From assembly GCA_000963575.1 (NCBI GenBank), contig CP011077.1, positions 992,001-1,056,000 on the forward strand: a stretch of DNA of 64,000 nt, in the 5' to 3' direction. A model generated the notes under the pieces. It was given only the letters and a program-made list of their open reading frames with translations. It had not been told where the DNA came from and did not search any database. Of this stretch, positions 9,060 to 16,837 are shown piece after piece. The DNA is from Klebsiella michiganensis (GTDB lineage: Bacteria > Pseudomonadota > Gammaproteobacteria > Enterobacterales > Enterobacteriaceae). The position numbers and the translations under genes are program-made. The first letter of the stretch is position 1. Each line of letters opens with the position of its first letter.

Positions 9060-10877
9060 ATGTTGAATGCCTGGCACCTGCCGGTGACACCGTTTATCCA
9101 GAAACGGGAACAAAGCCTTGTCATCACCCTATGGCTGGCGGGGGACGACCTGCCGGAAAAAGTGATTCTGCGCGGCGAAAAAGATAACGAAGAGATTTCC
9201 CTGGCCATGACGCGCCAGAAACACGCTCCCCTGGAGGGCGTGGTTGCCTGGAAAGTCACCCTCGATACCGGCGAAGGGCAACCGCGCCGTCGCTATAGCT
9301 TTAAGCTGCTCTGGCAGGACAGGCAGCGCTGGTACACGCCCCAGGGCTTTCAGAAAACACCGCCGGCTCGCCTGGAACAGTTCGCTTTCGATACGCCGGA
9401 TGATGGCCCGGACTGGGTGCAGGATCAGGTGTTTTATCAGATCTTCCCGGATCGTTTTGCGCGAGGATCGAATCGCCAGCCGGGGCAGGATAACGTTTAT
9501 TTTCATCATGCGGCCGGGCGGGAGATCGTCCGCCGGGAATGGGATGAGCCTTTAACCGGAGAGGCAGGAGGTTCTACCTTTTACGGGGGCGATCTCGACG
9601 GCATCAGCGAAAAACTGCCGTACCTGAAAAAGCTCGGCGTGACGGCGCTTTATCTGAACCCGGTTTTCACCGCGCCCAGCGTGCATAAGTACGACACTCA
9701 GGATTACCGACAGGTGGACGAGCAGTTTGGCGGTAACGCCGCTTTCCTGCGGCTGAGGGAAAATACCCGCAGGCAGGGCATGAAGCTTATGCTGGACGGC
9801 GTCTTTAACCACAGCGGCGATACGCATGCCTGGTTTGACAGGCATCAGCAGAGCGACAGCGGCGCCTGCCATAACCCACAGTCACCGTGGCGCGACTGGT
9901 ACAGCTTCTCCGATGAGGGGCTGGCGCTCGACTGGCTGGGCTATTCCAGCCTGCCTAAGCTGGATTATCGCTCCGCCACGCTGGTGGATGAAATTTACCG
10001 GGGCGAGCAAAGCATTGTGCGGCACTGGCTGCGTGAGCCCTGGGGTATCGACGGCTGGCGGCTGGACGTGGTGCATATGCTGGGCGAAGCGGGCGGGGCG
10101 AAAAATAACCTGCTGCACGTCAGCGGCATTACCCGGGCGGCAAAAGAAACCAAACGGGATGCTTACGTCCTGGGCGAGCACTTTGGCGATGCCCGGCAGT
10201 GGCTGCAGGCCGATGCCGAAGACGCCGCCATGAACTATCGCGGTTTTACTTTCCCGCTGTGGGGATTTTTGGCAAACACCGATATCTCTTACGAGCCGCA
10301 GGATATTGACGCCCAAACCTGTATGGCGTGGATGGAAGAGTATCGTTCGGCGCTTTCCCATCAGCAGCAGCTGCGCATGTTTAACCAGCTCGATAGCCAC
10401 GATACCGCCCGCTTTAAGTCGATTCTTGGCAAAGATGTTGCCCGCCTGCCGCTGGCCGTCATCTGGCTGTACGCCTGGCCCGGCGTGCCTTGTATTTATT
10501 ACGGCGATGAAGTGGGGCTGGATGGCAACAACGATCCTTTCTGCCGCAAGACTTTCCCGTGGAAGCCGCAGGATCAGGACTCAGACCTGCTGGCGCTCTA
10601 TCAGCGTTTAGGCAAACTGCGGAAGCAAAGCCGGGCGCTCCGCCAGGGCGGCTGCCGGGTTATTTATGCGGCAGGAGATGTTGCGGTATTTGTTCGGGCT
10701 TATCAAAACGAGCGCGTGCTGGTGGCTATAAACCGCGGCAGCGAGGTTCAGGTCACGCTCCCGTGGGATGCCCTGCTGAGCGGCAGGGCCTGGACGCAGC
10801 TCGAAGGCAAAGCCGGGCTCGATAACCGCGAATTGACGCTGCCTGCCGTCAGCGCTGCGGTCTGGCGTAGCCTGTAG
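9060..10877 (+). CDS. malZ: Maltodextrin glucosidase MalZ
   Basis: Cytoplasmic glycoside hydrolase family 13 enzyme that releases glucose from the reducing end of maltodextrins. It is 605 residues, the E. coli length, when started at the ATG at 9060 (MLNAWHLPVTPF). The N-terminal beta domain covers about residues 1-115. The catalytic barrel has conserved regions DGVFNHSG, GWRLDVVHM (nucleophile Asp), GEHFGD (acid Glu) and LDSHDT. In-frame upstream ATGs at 8994 would extend it into poorly conserved sequence. It is convergent with the LysR gene, separated by only 25 bp. Confidence 0.96.
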   Translation: MLNAWHLPVTPFIQKREQSLVITLWLAGDDLPEKVILRGEKDNEEISLAMTRQKHAPLEGVVAWKVTLDTGEGQPRRRYSFKLLWQDRQRWYTPQGFQKTPPARLEQFAFDTPDDGPDWVQDQVFYQIFPDRFARGSNRQPGQDNVYFHHAAGREIVRREWDEPLTGEAGGSTFYGGDLDGISEKLPYLKKLGVTALYLNPVFTAPSVHKYDTQDYRQVDEQFGGNAAFLRLRENTRRQGMKLMLDGVFNHSGDTHAWFDRHQQSDSGACHNPQSPWRDWYSFSDEGLALDWLGYSSLPKLDYRSATLVDEIYRGEQSIVRHWLREPWGIDGWRLDVVHMLGEAGGAKNNLLHVSGITRAAKETKRDAYVLGEHFGDARQWLQADAEDAAMNYRGFTFPLWGFLANTDISYEPQDIDAQTCMAWMEEYRSALSHQQQLRMFNQLDSHDTARFKSILGKDVARLPLAVIWLYAWPGVPCIYYGDEVGLDGNNDPFCRKTFPWKPQDQDSDLLALYQRLGKLRKQSRALRQGGCRVIYAAGDVAVFVRAYQNERVLVAINRGSEVQVTLPWDALLSGRAWTQLEGKAGLDNRELTLPAVSAAVWRSL

Positions 10878-10902
10878 CCTGGAAGCTCCGGCGGGTGGCG
10901 GT

Positions 10903-11826
10903 TTAGCTATCCGTCGGGAGCTGATAAAGCGAATTCACTAAATCCCCTTCGATGATCTTCTCTCGCCACCAGCGAGCGGCCAGGCCTTCGCCCCGGTTGT
11001 GCCAGCCGATGTAGGTCACGTCCGTCTGGCGGAACGATACAACCGGTTTTTCAATCAGTTTGCCGCTGTTCAGGAGCGGCTGAGCGATGTGGCGCGGCAA
11101 AAATCCACAGGCCAGCCCGGCGGCCAGAATCGCGACCTTACTCGGGAAGTCGTACACCACCACGCGTTCTTGCTCTTCAATGTAGTTGGTATTAATGGGA
11201 TGACAGTAACGCGCCGTATCGCCGATGATGGCGGCGCGATGGCGGCAAACTTCGTCGCTGGTAAGCACATGTTCCGATTTTGCCAGCGCGTGGTCGGGAG
11301 AGACGACAAACACGTTGTCGAGCGTGCCCAGCATCTTGTAGGAATACTCAGAGGAGGTCGGCGGCTCGTTAATGGCGCCGAGAATGATATGGGCTCCGTT
11401 GTGGGTCAGCTCTTCCCATGCGCCAGCCAGCGTATGGTGGGTAAAATTAAGCGTGGTTTGCTGGTCGAGGGCGTAGAATTCGTCCATTAGTGGCAGTAGC
11501 AAATGAAACGGAAACGATCCGTCCAGGGCAATGGTGAGCGTTTTTTCCCAGCCGGAGGTTGAGCGCAATGCCTGGCTTTCCAGATCCTTCGCGGCGCTGA
11601 GCACCATGCGCCCTTTTTCCAGCACAATCCTGCCGGTATCGGTGAATTTAGCCCGATGGCCTGAGCGATCCAGCAGTTTAATATTCAGATCGTTTTCCAG
11701 CTTCTGCACCATATAACTTAATGCGGCCGGGGTTTTAAACAGCGACTCGGCGGCCGCGGCAAAACTGCCGTGCTTGTCTAAGGCATCAAGAATAAGCAGA
11801 ACATCTAAATTCACGCGCATAGTCAT
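10903..11826 (-). CDS. LysR-family regulator, YhaJ-like
   Basis: 307-residue LysR-type transcriptional regulator. The N-terminal winged helix (about residues 5-64) contains GSFAAAAESLF, ALSYMVQKLE and LLDRSGHRAKFT, which are strongly reminiscent of E. coli YhaJ, a sensor of hydroxylated aromatic breakdown products. The effector domain covers about 90-295. It is divergent from the hydrolase/ABM/amidohydrolase operon with a 158-bp shared region, the classic layout for a LysR activator and its target. The effector is unknown. An ATG two codons downstream (11820) is an alternative start. Confidence 0.88.
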   Translation of the reverse strand: MTMRVNLDVLLILDALDKHGSFAAAAESLFKTPAALSYMVQKLENDLNIKLLDRSGHRAKFTDTGRIVLEKGRMVLSAAKDLESQALRSTSGWEKTLTIALDGSFPFHLLLPLMDEFYALDQQTTLNFTHHTLAGAWEELTHNGAHIILGAINEPPTSSEYSYKMLGTLDNVFVVSPDHALAKSEHVLTSDEVCRHRAAIIGDTARYCHPINTNYIEEQERVVVYDFPSKVAILAAGLACGFLPRHIAQPLLNSGKLIEKPVVSFRQTDVTYIGWHNRGEGLAARWWREKIIEGDLVNSLYQLPTDS

Positions 11827-11855
11827 AGTCCGTTCGGGGCCTGGTCCTTACAAAA

Positions 11856-11972
11856 GTCTATCACCAAAAAATTAAATAAGACGTTAGAAAATTCCGGCTA
11901 TCAACCCCGAGCCTGTATGCAGAGAATAAGGGCGTCATCCAGAGATGGATACCTTAATAACTCATTGATAGC
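11856..11972. promoter_or_regulatory. Candidate LysR binding region between divergent promoters
   Basis: Three copies of ctatca / tgatag occur in the divergent gap: direct at 11858 and 11898 and inverted at 11966. The latter two form an 8-bp inverted repeat (gctatcaa 11897-11904, ttgatagc 11965-11972). This is compatible with a LysR operator with recall and activation sites. It is inference from symmetry and position only. Confidence 0.4.
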
Positions 11973-11984
11973 TGAGGGAATAAA

Positions 11985-12626
11985 ATGTCTATTCGTGAAT
12001 TGATTGATCCAGAAAACTCCGCCCTTATTTTTATCGATCACCAGCCGCAAATGGCTTTCGGCGTGGCGAATATCGATCGCCAGACCCTGAAAAATAACAC
12101 CGTGGCGCTGGCGAAGGCGGGCAAAATATTTAAGGTGCCGACGATTTATACCTCCGTCGAAACCAAAAGCTTCAGCGGCTATATCTGGCCTGAATTATTA
12201 GCCGTTCATCCGGAAATTAAGCCGATTGAGCGCACTTCCATGAACTCCTGGGAAGATAAAGCGTTTGTTGAGGCGGTGAAGGCGACGGGCCGTAAAAAAC
12301 TGATTATTTCCGCCCTGTGGACCGAAGTGTGTCTAACCTTCCCGGCACTGATGGCGCTGGCAGAAGGCTTCGAAGTGTATGTGGTGACCGACACTTCTGG
12401 CGGGACTTCTGTGGATGCCCACGAGCGCGCTATTGACCGGATGGTGCATGCCGGTGCTGTGCCGGTGACCTGGCAGCAGGTTCTGCTGGAGTACCAGCGT
12501 GACTGGTCACGCAAAGAAACTTACGACGCGGTGATGAACCTGGTTCGTGAGCACAGCGGGGCTTACGGCATGGGCGTTGACTACGCTTATACGATGGTTC
12601 ACGGTGCGCCGGAACGTAAAGCCTGA
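11985..12626 (+). CDS. Isochorismatase-family hydrolase, YcaC-like
   Basis: 213-residue cysteine hydrolase of the isochorismatase/YcaC fold, probably cytoplasmic and oligomeric. The catalytic Asp is D18 (LIFIDHQPQM) and the catalytic Cys is C116 (LWTEVCLTFPAL). The cis-peptide region precedes the Cys, and DTSGGTSVDAHERAIDRM matches the YcaC branch. The true substrate of YcaC enzymes is unknown; an amide or ester bond is likely. It is first gene of a three-gene operon with the ABM protein (65-bp gap) and the amidohydrolase. Confidence 0.88.
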   Translation: MSIRELIDPENSALIFIDHQPQMAFGVANIDRQTLKNNTVALAKAGKIFKVPTIYTSVETKSFSGYIWPELLAVHPEIKPIERTSMNSWEDKAFVEAVKATGRKKLIISALWTEVCLTFPALMALAEGFEVYVVTDTSGGTSVDAHERAIDRMVHAGAVPVTWQQVLLEYQRDWSRKETYDAVMNLVREHSGAYGMGVDYAYTMVHGAPERKA

Positions 12627-12691
12627 TGAATCACACTCGGGGCGGGTTCACCGCTCCGTTTCCCTCCCCATTCTGACTCAGGAATTGCGGC

Positions 12692-13237
12692 ATGGCCGAC
12701 AATAATACCGTTACGCTGGTGATCACCCACGCAATCCGGCCAGGCGAGGCCGCTCGCTACGAGCAATGGCTGGAAAAAATTATGCCGACCGCCGCCCGTT
12801 TCCCCGGCCACCTTGGGGTACATGTGATTCGCCCTACGACCGGGAACGACACCTATAACGTGGTGATTCGCTTCGACACGCTCGAGCATCTCAACGCCTG
12901 GACTGACTCCCCTGAACGCCATCGCCTTGTGGAAGAGATTAAATCCTCTCTTGCCGATGACGACAAAGTGCAGGTTCACACCGAAACCGCCTTCTGGTTT
13001 ACCCCGGAAAGCGCGACGGTAAAACGCCCGCCGCAGTGGAAGCAGTTCCTGATAACTCTGCTGGTTATCTTCCCCAGCACCAACCTGGTGCCGTGGGTGA
13101 CGGGCATGCTGTTCCCTGGCTTACGCGGCACGCTTCCCGGGCACCTGCTGAACGATGCCTGCGTGGTGGCGCTGGTGGTCTGGCTCTGGATGCCGACGGT
13201 GACGAAGCTGTTTGCCGGTTGGCTAAAAAAAGCATGA
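12692..13237 (+). CDS. ABM-domain protein with membrane tail
   Basis: 181 residues. The first 100 or so form an antibiotic-biosynthesis-monooxygenase (ABM) ferredoxin-like domain (VTLVITHAIRPGEAARYEQW, then FPGHLGVHVIRP), the fold of small cofactor-free quinol monooxygenases such as YgiN. The last 80 add two hydrophobic segments, about 116-138 and 150-175, which should tether it to the inner membrane. It ends 20 bp before the amidohydrolase. An electron-rich quinol or related substrate is only inferred from the fold. Confidence 0.8.
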   Translation: MADNNTVTLVITHAIRPGEAARYEQWLEKIMPTAARFPGHLGVHVIRPTTGNDTYNVVIRFDTLEHLNAWTDSPERHRLVEEIKSSLADDDKVQVHTETAFWFTPESATVKRPPQWKQFLITLLVIFPSTNLVPWVTGMLFPGLRGTLPGHLLNDACVVALVVWLWMPTVTKLFAGWLKKA

Positions 13238-13257
13238 TTTCTCAGGAGTACCTGATT

Positions 13258-15126
13258 ATGTCTCAACATGCCTCACTAATTTTGACTAACGGCCAAGTCC
13301 ACACGCTGGATAAAGAGAATCCTCTGGCCGAAGCGGTAGCGATTAAAGACGGTAAAATTCTGGCGGCGGGCAGCACTGCTTATGTGATGAGCTTTGCCGG
13401 AGAAGGTAGCCAGGTCGTCGATTTGAAAGGCCACACGGTGATCCCCGGCCTGAACGATTCTCACCTGCACCTGATTCGCGGCGGGCTGAACTACAACCTT
13501 GAGCTGCGTTGGGAAGGTGTGCCTTCGCTTGCTGATGCCCTACGGATGTTAAAAGAACAGGCGCTGCGCACGCCATCCCCCCAATGGGTTCGCGTGGTGG
13601 GAGGCTGGACGGAGTTCCAGTTTGCCGAACGCCGCATGCCAACCGTTGAAGAGCTTAACGAGGCCGCGCCGGATACCCCGGTGTTCGTGCTGCACCTTTA
13701 TGACAGGGCTTTACTCAACCGTGCCGCGTTGAAAGCGGTGGGCTACACCAAAGAGACGCCGAACCCGCCGGGCGGTGAGATTGTTCGTGACGGCAACGGC
13801 AATCCGACCGGAATGCTGGTGGCAAAGCCTAACGCAATGATCCTTTATTCCACCCTGGCTAAAGGGCCGAAACTGCCGCTGGAGATGCAGGTGAACTCTA
13901 CGCGGCAGTTTATGCGCGAGCTGAACCGCCTGGGCGTGACCAGCGCGATCGACGCGGGCGGTGGTTTCCAGAACTACCCAGAGGATTACCAGGTCATCGA
14001 TGAGCTGCACGGCAAAAAGCAGATGACGGTGCGCATTGCCTACAACCTGTTTACCCAGCGGCCTCAGCATGAGCTGGAAGATTTTGAAAAATGGACCGAT
14101 ATGCTGACGCCGGGGCAGGGGACTGATTTTTACCGCGCCAACGGGGCCGGTGAAATGCTGGTGTTCTCGGCGGCGGACTTCGAGGACTTCCTGCAGCCAC
14201 GCCCGGATTTGCCGGACGGTATGGAGCAGGAGCTGGAGCGGGTGGTGCGCCATCTGGTTGAACACCGCTGGCCGTTCCGCCTGCATGCGACCTACAACGA
14301 GTCCATCAGCCGCATGCTGGACGTGTTCGAAAAGGTGAACCGTGATATTCCGTTCAGCGGCCTGCACTGGCTGTTTGACCACGCGGAGACGATTACCGAA
14401 CGTAATATAGACCGCGTTAAGGCGCTGGGCGGTGGGATTGCGGTTCAGCACCGCATGGCTTTCCAGGGGGAATATTATGCGGAACGCTACGGGATTGAGG
14501 CGGTGAAACAAACCCCGCCGGTGGCGAAAATGCTTGCCGCTGGCGTGCCCGTAGGCCTGGGCACCGACGCCACGCGCGTGGCCAGCTACAACCCGTGGAC
14601 GGCGCTTTACTGGCTGGTGTCCGGGCGCACGGTTGGTGGGATGCAAATGTACGACGAGAATAACCGCATGTCTCGCGACGTCGCGCTTGAGCTATGGACC
14701 GCAGGCAGCGCCTGGTTCTCTAACGAGCAGGGCAAGAAAGGGCGGATTCAGGCGGGACAACTGGCCGACCTGGTCGTGCTGTCTCAGGACTACTTCAGCG
14801 TGCCGGAAGAGGCTATCAAGGGCATTGAATCGGTAATGACCGTAGTGGATGGAAAAGTGGTTTACGCGACCGGTGCCTTTACGCCTCTGGCTCCGCCTGC
14901 CATTCCTGTTCTGCCTGACTGGTCGCCTGTGGTGAGCGTGCCGGGGCATTACCGTTCTGCCCCGCCTGCGGCGGCAAAAGTAGGGATGATGGCAACGGTT
15001 CATCAGTGCTGCGGCAGCTGTAACGTCCACGGGCATCAGCATGATGTGGCGCGTAACTCCTCGATTCCCGTCGGCGATGAGACCGCATTCTGGGGCGTGA
15101 TGGGCTGCTCCTGCTTCGCCTTCTGA
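13258..15126 (+). CDS. YtcJ-like metal-dependent amidohydrolase with Cys/His-rich tail
   Basis: 622-residue amidohydrolase (Amidohydro_3). The start is the ATG at 13258, preceded by caggag; longer in-frame readings overlap the ABM gene. The HxH metal ligand pair is H69/H71 (NDSHLHLIRGG), and later ligands lie in LFDHAET and GLGTDATRVASYNPW. The substrate is unknown. An unusual tail of about 45 residues follows the catalytic domain, with C584, C585, C588, an HGHQHD motif and a terminal CSCFAF (C617, C619). This suggests a metal- or redox-sensing appendix. It is the last gene of the operon. Confidence 0.87.
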   Translation: MSQHASLILTNGQVHTLDKENPLAEAVAIKDGKILAAGSTAYVMSFAGEGSQVVDLKGHTVIPGLNDSHLHLIRGGLNYNLELRWEGVPSLADALRMLKEQALRTPSPQWVRVVGGWTEFQFAERRMPTVEELNEAAPDTPVFVLHLYDRALLNRAALKAVGYTKETPNPPGGEIVRDGNGNPTGMLVAKPNAMILYSTLAKGPKLPLEMQVNSTRQFMRELNRLGVTSAIDAGGGFQNYPEDYQVIDELHGKKQMTVRIAYNLFTQRPQHELEDFEKWTDMLTPGQGTDFYRANGAGEMLVFSAADFEDFLQPRPDLPDGMEQELERVVRHLVEHRWPFRLHATYNESISRMLDVFEKVNRDIPFSGLHWLFDHAETITERNIDRVKALGGGIAVQHRMAFQGEYYAERYGIEAVKQTPPVAKMLAAGVPVGLGTDATRVASYNPWTALYWLVSGRTVGGMQMYDENNRMSRDVALELWTAGSAWFSNEQGKKGRIQAGQLADLVVLSQDYFSVPEEAIKGIESVMTVVDGKVVYATGAFTPLAPPAIPVLPDWSPVVSVPGHYRSAPPAAAKVGMMATVHQCCGSCNVHGHQHDVARNSSIPVGDETAFWGVMGCSCFAF

Positions 15127-15136
15127 CAAAAACAAA

Positions 15137-15156
15137 AAAGGGCCAAAAGGCCCTTT
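15137..15156. terminator. Bidirectional hairpin after amidohydrolase
   Basis: Eight-base-pair stem aaagggcc / ggcccttt with an aaaa loop. The T run is stronger when read on the minus strand. Confidence 0.65.
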
Positions 15157-15216
15157 CAGACTGCTGACAAACCTCTGGCAAGAGAAGAAATACCCGACGG
15201 CTCGTTAAAAAAGCAG

Positions 15217-15286
15217 GAAAATCAATTCATTGATTTTCGGCTCATAACGACAAAGAGGGAAAAACCACGCTTTTTCCCTCTTTGTC
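15217..15286. repeat. Two stacked perfect palindromes between convergent genes
   Basis: First: a 10-bp arm (gaaaatcaat / attgattttc) with a two-base spacer, 15217-15238. Second: a perfect 16-bp arm (gacaaagagggaaaaa, 15249-15264, with its complement at 15271-15286) and the loop ccacgc. Together with the flanking terminators, four hairpins occupy 180 bp. No function is assigned. Confidence 0.7.
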
Positions 15287-15295
15287 AGCAAACTT

Positions 15296-15319
15296 AAAAG
15301 GCCGCAATTGCGGCCTTTT
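15296..15319 (-). terminator. Terminator of the peroxiredoxin gene
   Basis: Ten-base-pair stem aaaaggccgc / gcggcctttt, 20 bases after the peroxiredoxin stop codon on the minus strand. Confidence 0.8.
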
Positions 15320-15338
15320 CTTCGAGTTTGCTTAGCGA

Positions 15339-15941
15339 TTACAGCTTAGCAACGTTCTCGCTCAGGTACTTAGCAACGCCGTCCGGAGACGCGTTCATGC
15401 CTTCTTTCCCTTTTTCCCACTGAGCCGGGCACACTTCACCGTGCTCTTCGTGGAACTGCAGCGCGTCAACCATACGCAGCATTTCGTCGATGTTACGACC
15501 CAGCGGCAGATCGTTCACAACCTGGTGGCGAACGATACCGGCTTTGTCGATCAGGAAGGAGCCGCGCAGCGCAACGCCCGCTTCCGGGTGTTCGATACCG
15601 TAGGCTTGCTGGATTTCACGTTTGATGTCAGCAACCATCGCGTATTTCACTTCGCCGATGCCGCCTTTATCAACCGGGGTTTTACGCCATGCGTTGTGCA
15701 CGAACTCGGAGTCAAAAGATACACCAACGACTTCTACGCCACGTTTCTGGAATTCTTCGTAACGCTTGTCGAACGCGATCAGTTCAGACGGGCAAACGAA
15801 GGTGAAGTCCATCGGCCAGAAGAACACAACGGTGGCTTTACCGTTGGTGTGTTTTTTGAAGTTGAAGTTTTCAACGATTTCGCCATTGCCCAGGACGGCA
15901 GCAGCGGTAAAGTCAGGGGCTGGACGAGTAACCAGGACCAT
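15339..15941 (-). CDS. tsaA: Typical 2-Cys peroxiredoxin (TsaA/AhpC family)
   Basis: 200-residue thiol peroxidase reducing hydrogen peroxide and organic peroxides in the cytoplasm. The peroxidatic Cys is C50 in FTFVCPSE and the resolving Cys is C171 in GEVCPAQW. The ATG at 15941 (MVLVTRPAPDF) follows a good Shine-Dalgarno (aggag). A tsaA gene beside acpH is known from Salmonella and is absent from this place in E. coli. No ahpF-like reductase is adjacent, so reduction probably depends on thioredoxin. An OxyR-like site lies about 90 bp upstream. Confidence 0.92.
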   Translation of the reverse strand: MVLVTRPAPDFTAAAVLGNGEIVENFNFKKHTNGKATVVFFWPMDFTFVCPSELIAFDKRYEEFQKRGVEVVGVSFDSEFVHNAWRKTPVDKGGIGEVKYAMVADIKREIQQAYGIEHPEAGVALRGSFLIDKAGIVRHQVVNDLPLGRNIDEMLRMVDALQFHEEHGEVCPAQWEKGKEGMNASPDGVAKYLSENVAKL

Positions 15942-16030
15942 ATGTACTCCTGTTAATTTTGTTAAAGTGAATGTTAACGCAACGGGGGGAGTATAGGGGC
16001 TCCATTCCATGTAGCTCAATGGCATCTTGC

Positions 16031-16056
16031 CAATCAATCAGATAGGTTTTGGCTAT
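16031..16056 (-). promoter_or_regulatory. Candidate OxyR site upstream of tsaA
   Basis: Reads CAAT-N7-ATAG-N7-CTAT, matching three of the four tetramers of the OxyR consensus (ATAG-N7-CTAT-N7-ATAG-N7-CTAT) with exact seven-base spacing. The fourth tetramer is poor. The position, about 90 bases before the peroxiredoxin ATG, fits peroxide induction. Confidence 0.5.
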
Positions 16057-16141
16057 CAAAAAGACGCATAACTTGATGCCGGTAACCAAGATAGCCCTTT
16101 TTTCGAAAAGGGCAAGTTGTTCTAACGTGAACCGGGAACGA

Positions 16142-16723
16142 TCACAAACTTTTTTGCTCCGCCATCGCCATCATGCGCGGGTAGAACTGCCAGAACAATT
16201 CCTCCAGTTGGTCATAATGGGCGTCGAGGTCTTGCCAGGAATCTCGCAAGGCATCAAGTTTTGGTCTACGGCTCGCCATCCCGTTGAGAACGTTAGCAAT
16301 AAAGTCCATATCCTGATAACGCTCCAGCCAGCGTTCGCGCCATAAATAGTTATTAAGATTAATGAAACGCGGCGGTGTGTCATCGAGCCTGGGCACAATC
16401 TGCCCGCGAGCATAGGCGACAAAATCCTCAAGCCCGATATCAGGGCAGACTTTATGCCAGTGGCGCGACAGGAAGTGGTCCCACATCACATCCAGCGAAA
16501 TCGGCGACACCCGTCGCGTCTTTGGGCTGAACCAGCCGCGGGCGAGGGCTACTTCCGGCAGTCCGTCCGTCAGGGCATCGACTCTGCGGTGCATATAAAT
16601 GCCTGCAACCACCTCGGGCGAAAAGCTGTCGTCCGGGCTGCCGCGCACGAAATCCGCCAGCAAATTTCCCAGCAGTGAACTTTGGGCCAGATGCGCCAGA
16701 TGCAGATGGGCGAGAAAATTCAT
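16142..16723 (-). CDS. acpH: Acyl carrier protein phosphodiesterase AcpH
   Basis: Removes the 4'-phosphopantetheine group from holo-ACP; HD-like metal-dependent phosphodiesterase. It is 193 residues, the E. coli length. Conserved features include MNFLAHLHLA at the N-terminus, GNLLADFVRG, HRRVDALTD and DVMWDHFLSRHW, supplying the His/Asp ligands. It is divergent from queA with 114 bp between starts. A TTCG-tetraloop hairpin (16094-16113) follows the stop but lacks a clear U run. Confidence 0.95.
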   Translation of the reverse strand: MNFLAHLHLAHLAQSSLLGNLLADFVRGSPDDSFSPEVVAGIYMHRRVDALTDGLPEVALARGWFSPKTRRVSPISLDVMWDHFLSRHWHKVCPDIGLEDFVAYARGQIVPRLDDTPPRFINLNNYLWRERWLERYQDMDFIANVLNGMASRRPKLDALRDSWQDLDAHYDQLEELFWQFYPRMMAMAEQKSL

Positions 16724-16837
16724 CGAATAGTTATTCCATTTATGGCTTTAAAACGGCCCCGGCGGGGTAAACGTGTTGCAGGGAAAGCCCCCTGCCACTA
16801 GACTAAGCCGCCTGTTTTTAAGTCTGAGTGCTATACC

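Noticed and set aside
13036..13257. A longer amidohydrolase starting inside the ABM gene
   Set aside because: The extra 74 residues are an out-of-frame reading of the ABM C-terminus. The ATG at 13258 has a good ribosome site and the family N-terminus.
16094..16113. Terminator of acpH
   Set aside because: The TTCG-loop hairpin is good, but there is no U run on the minus strand, so termination is not supported.
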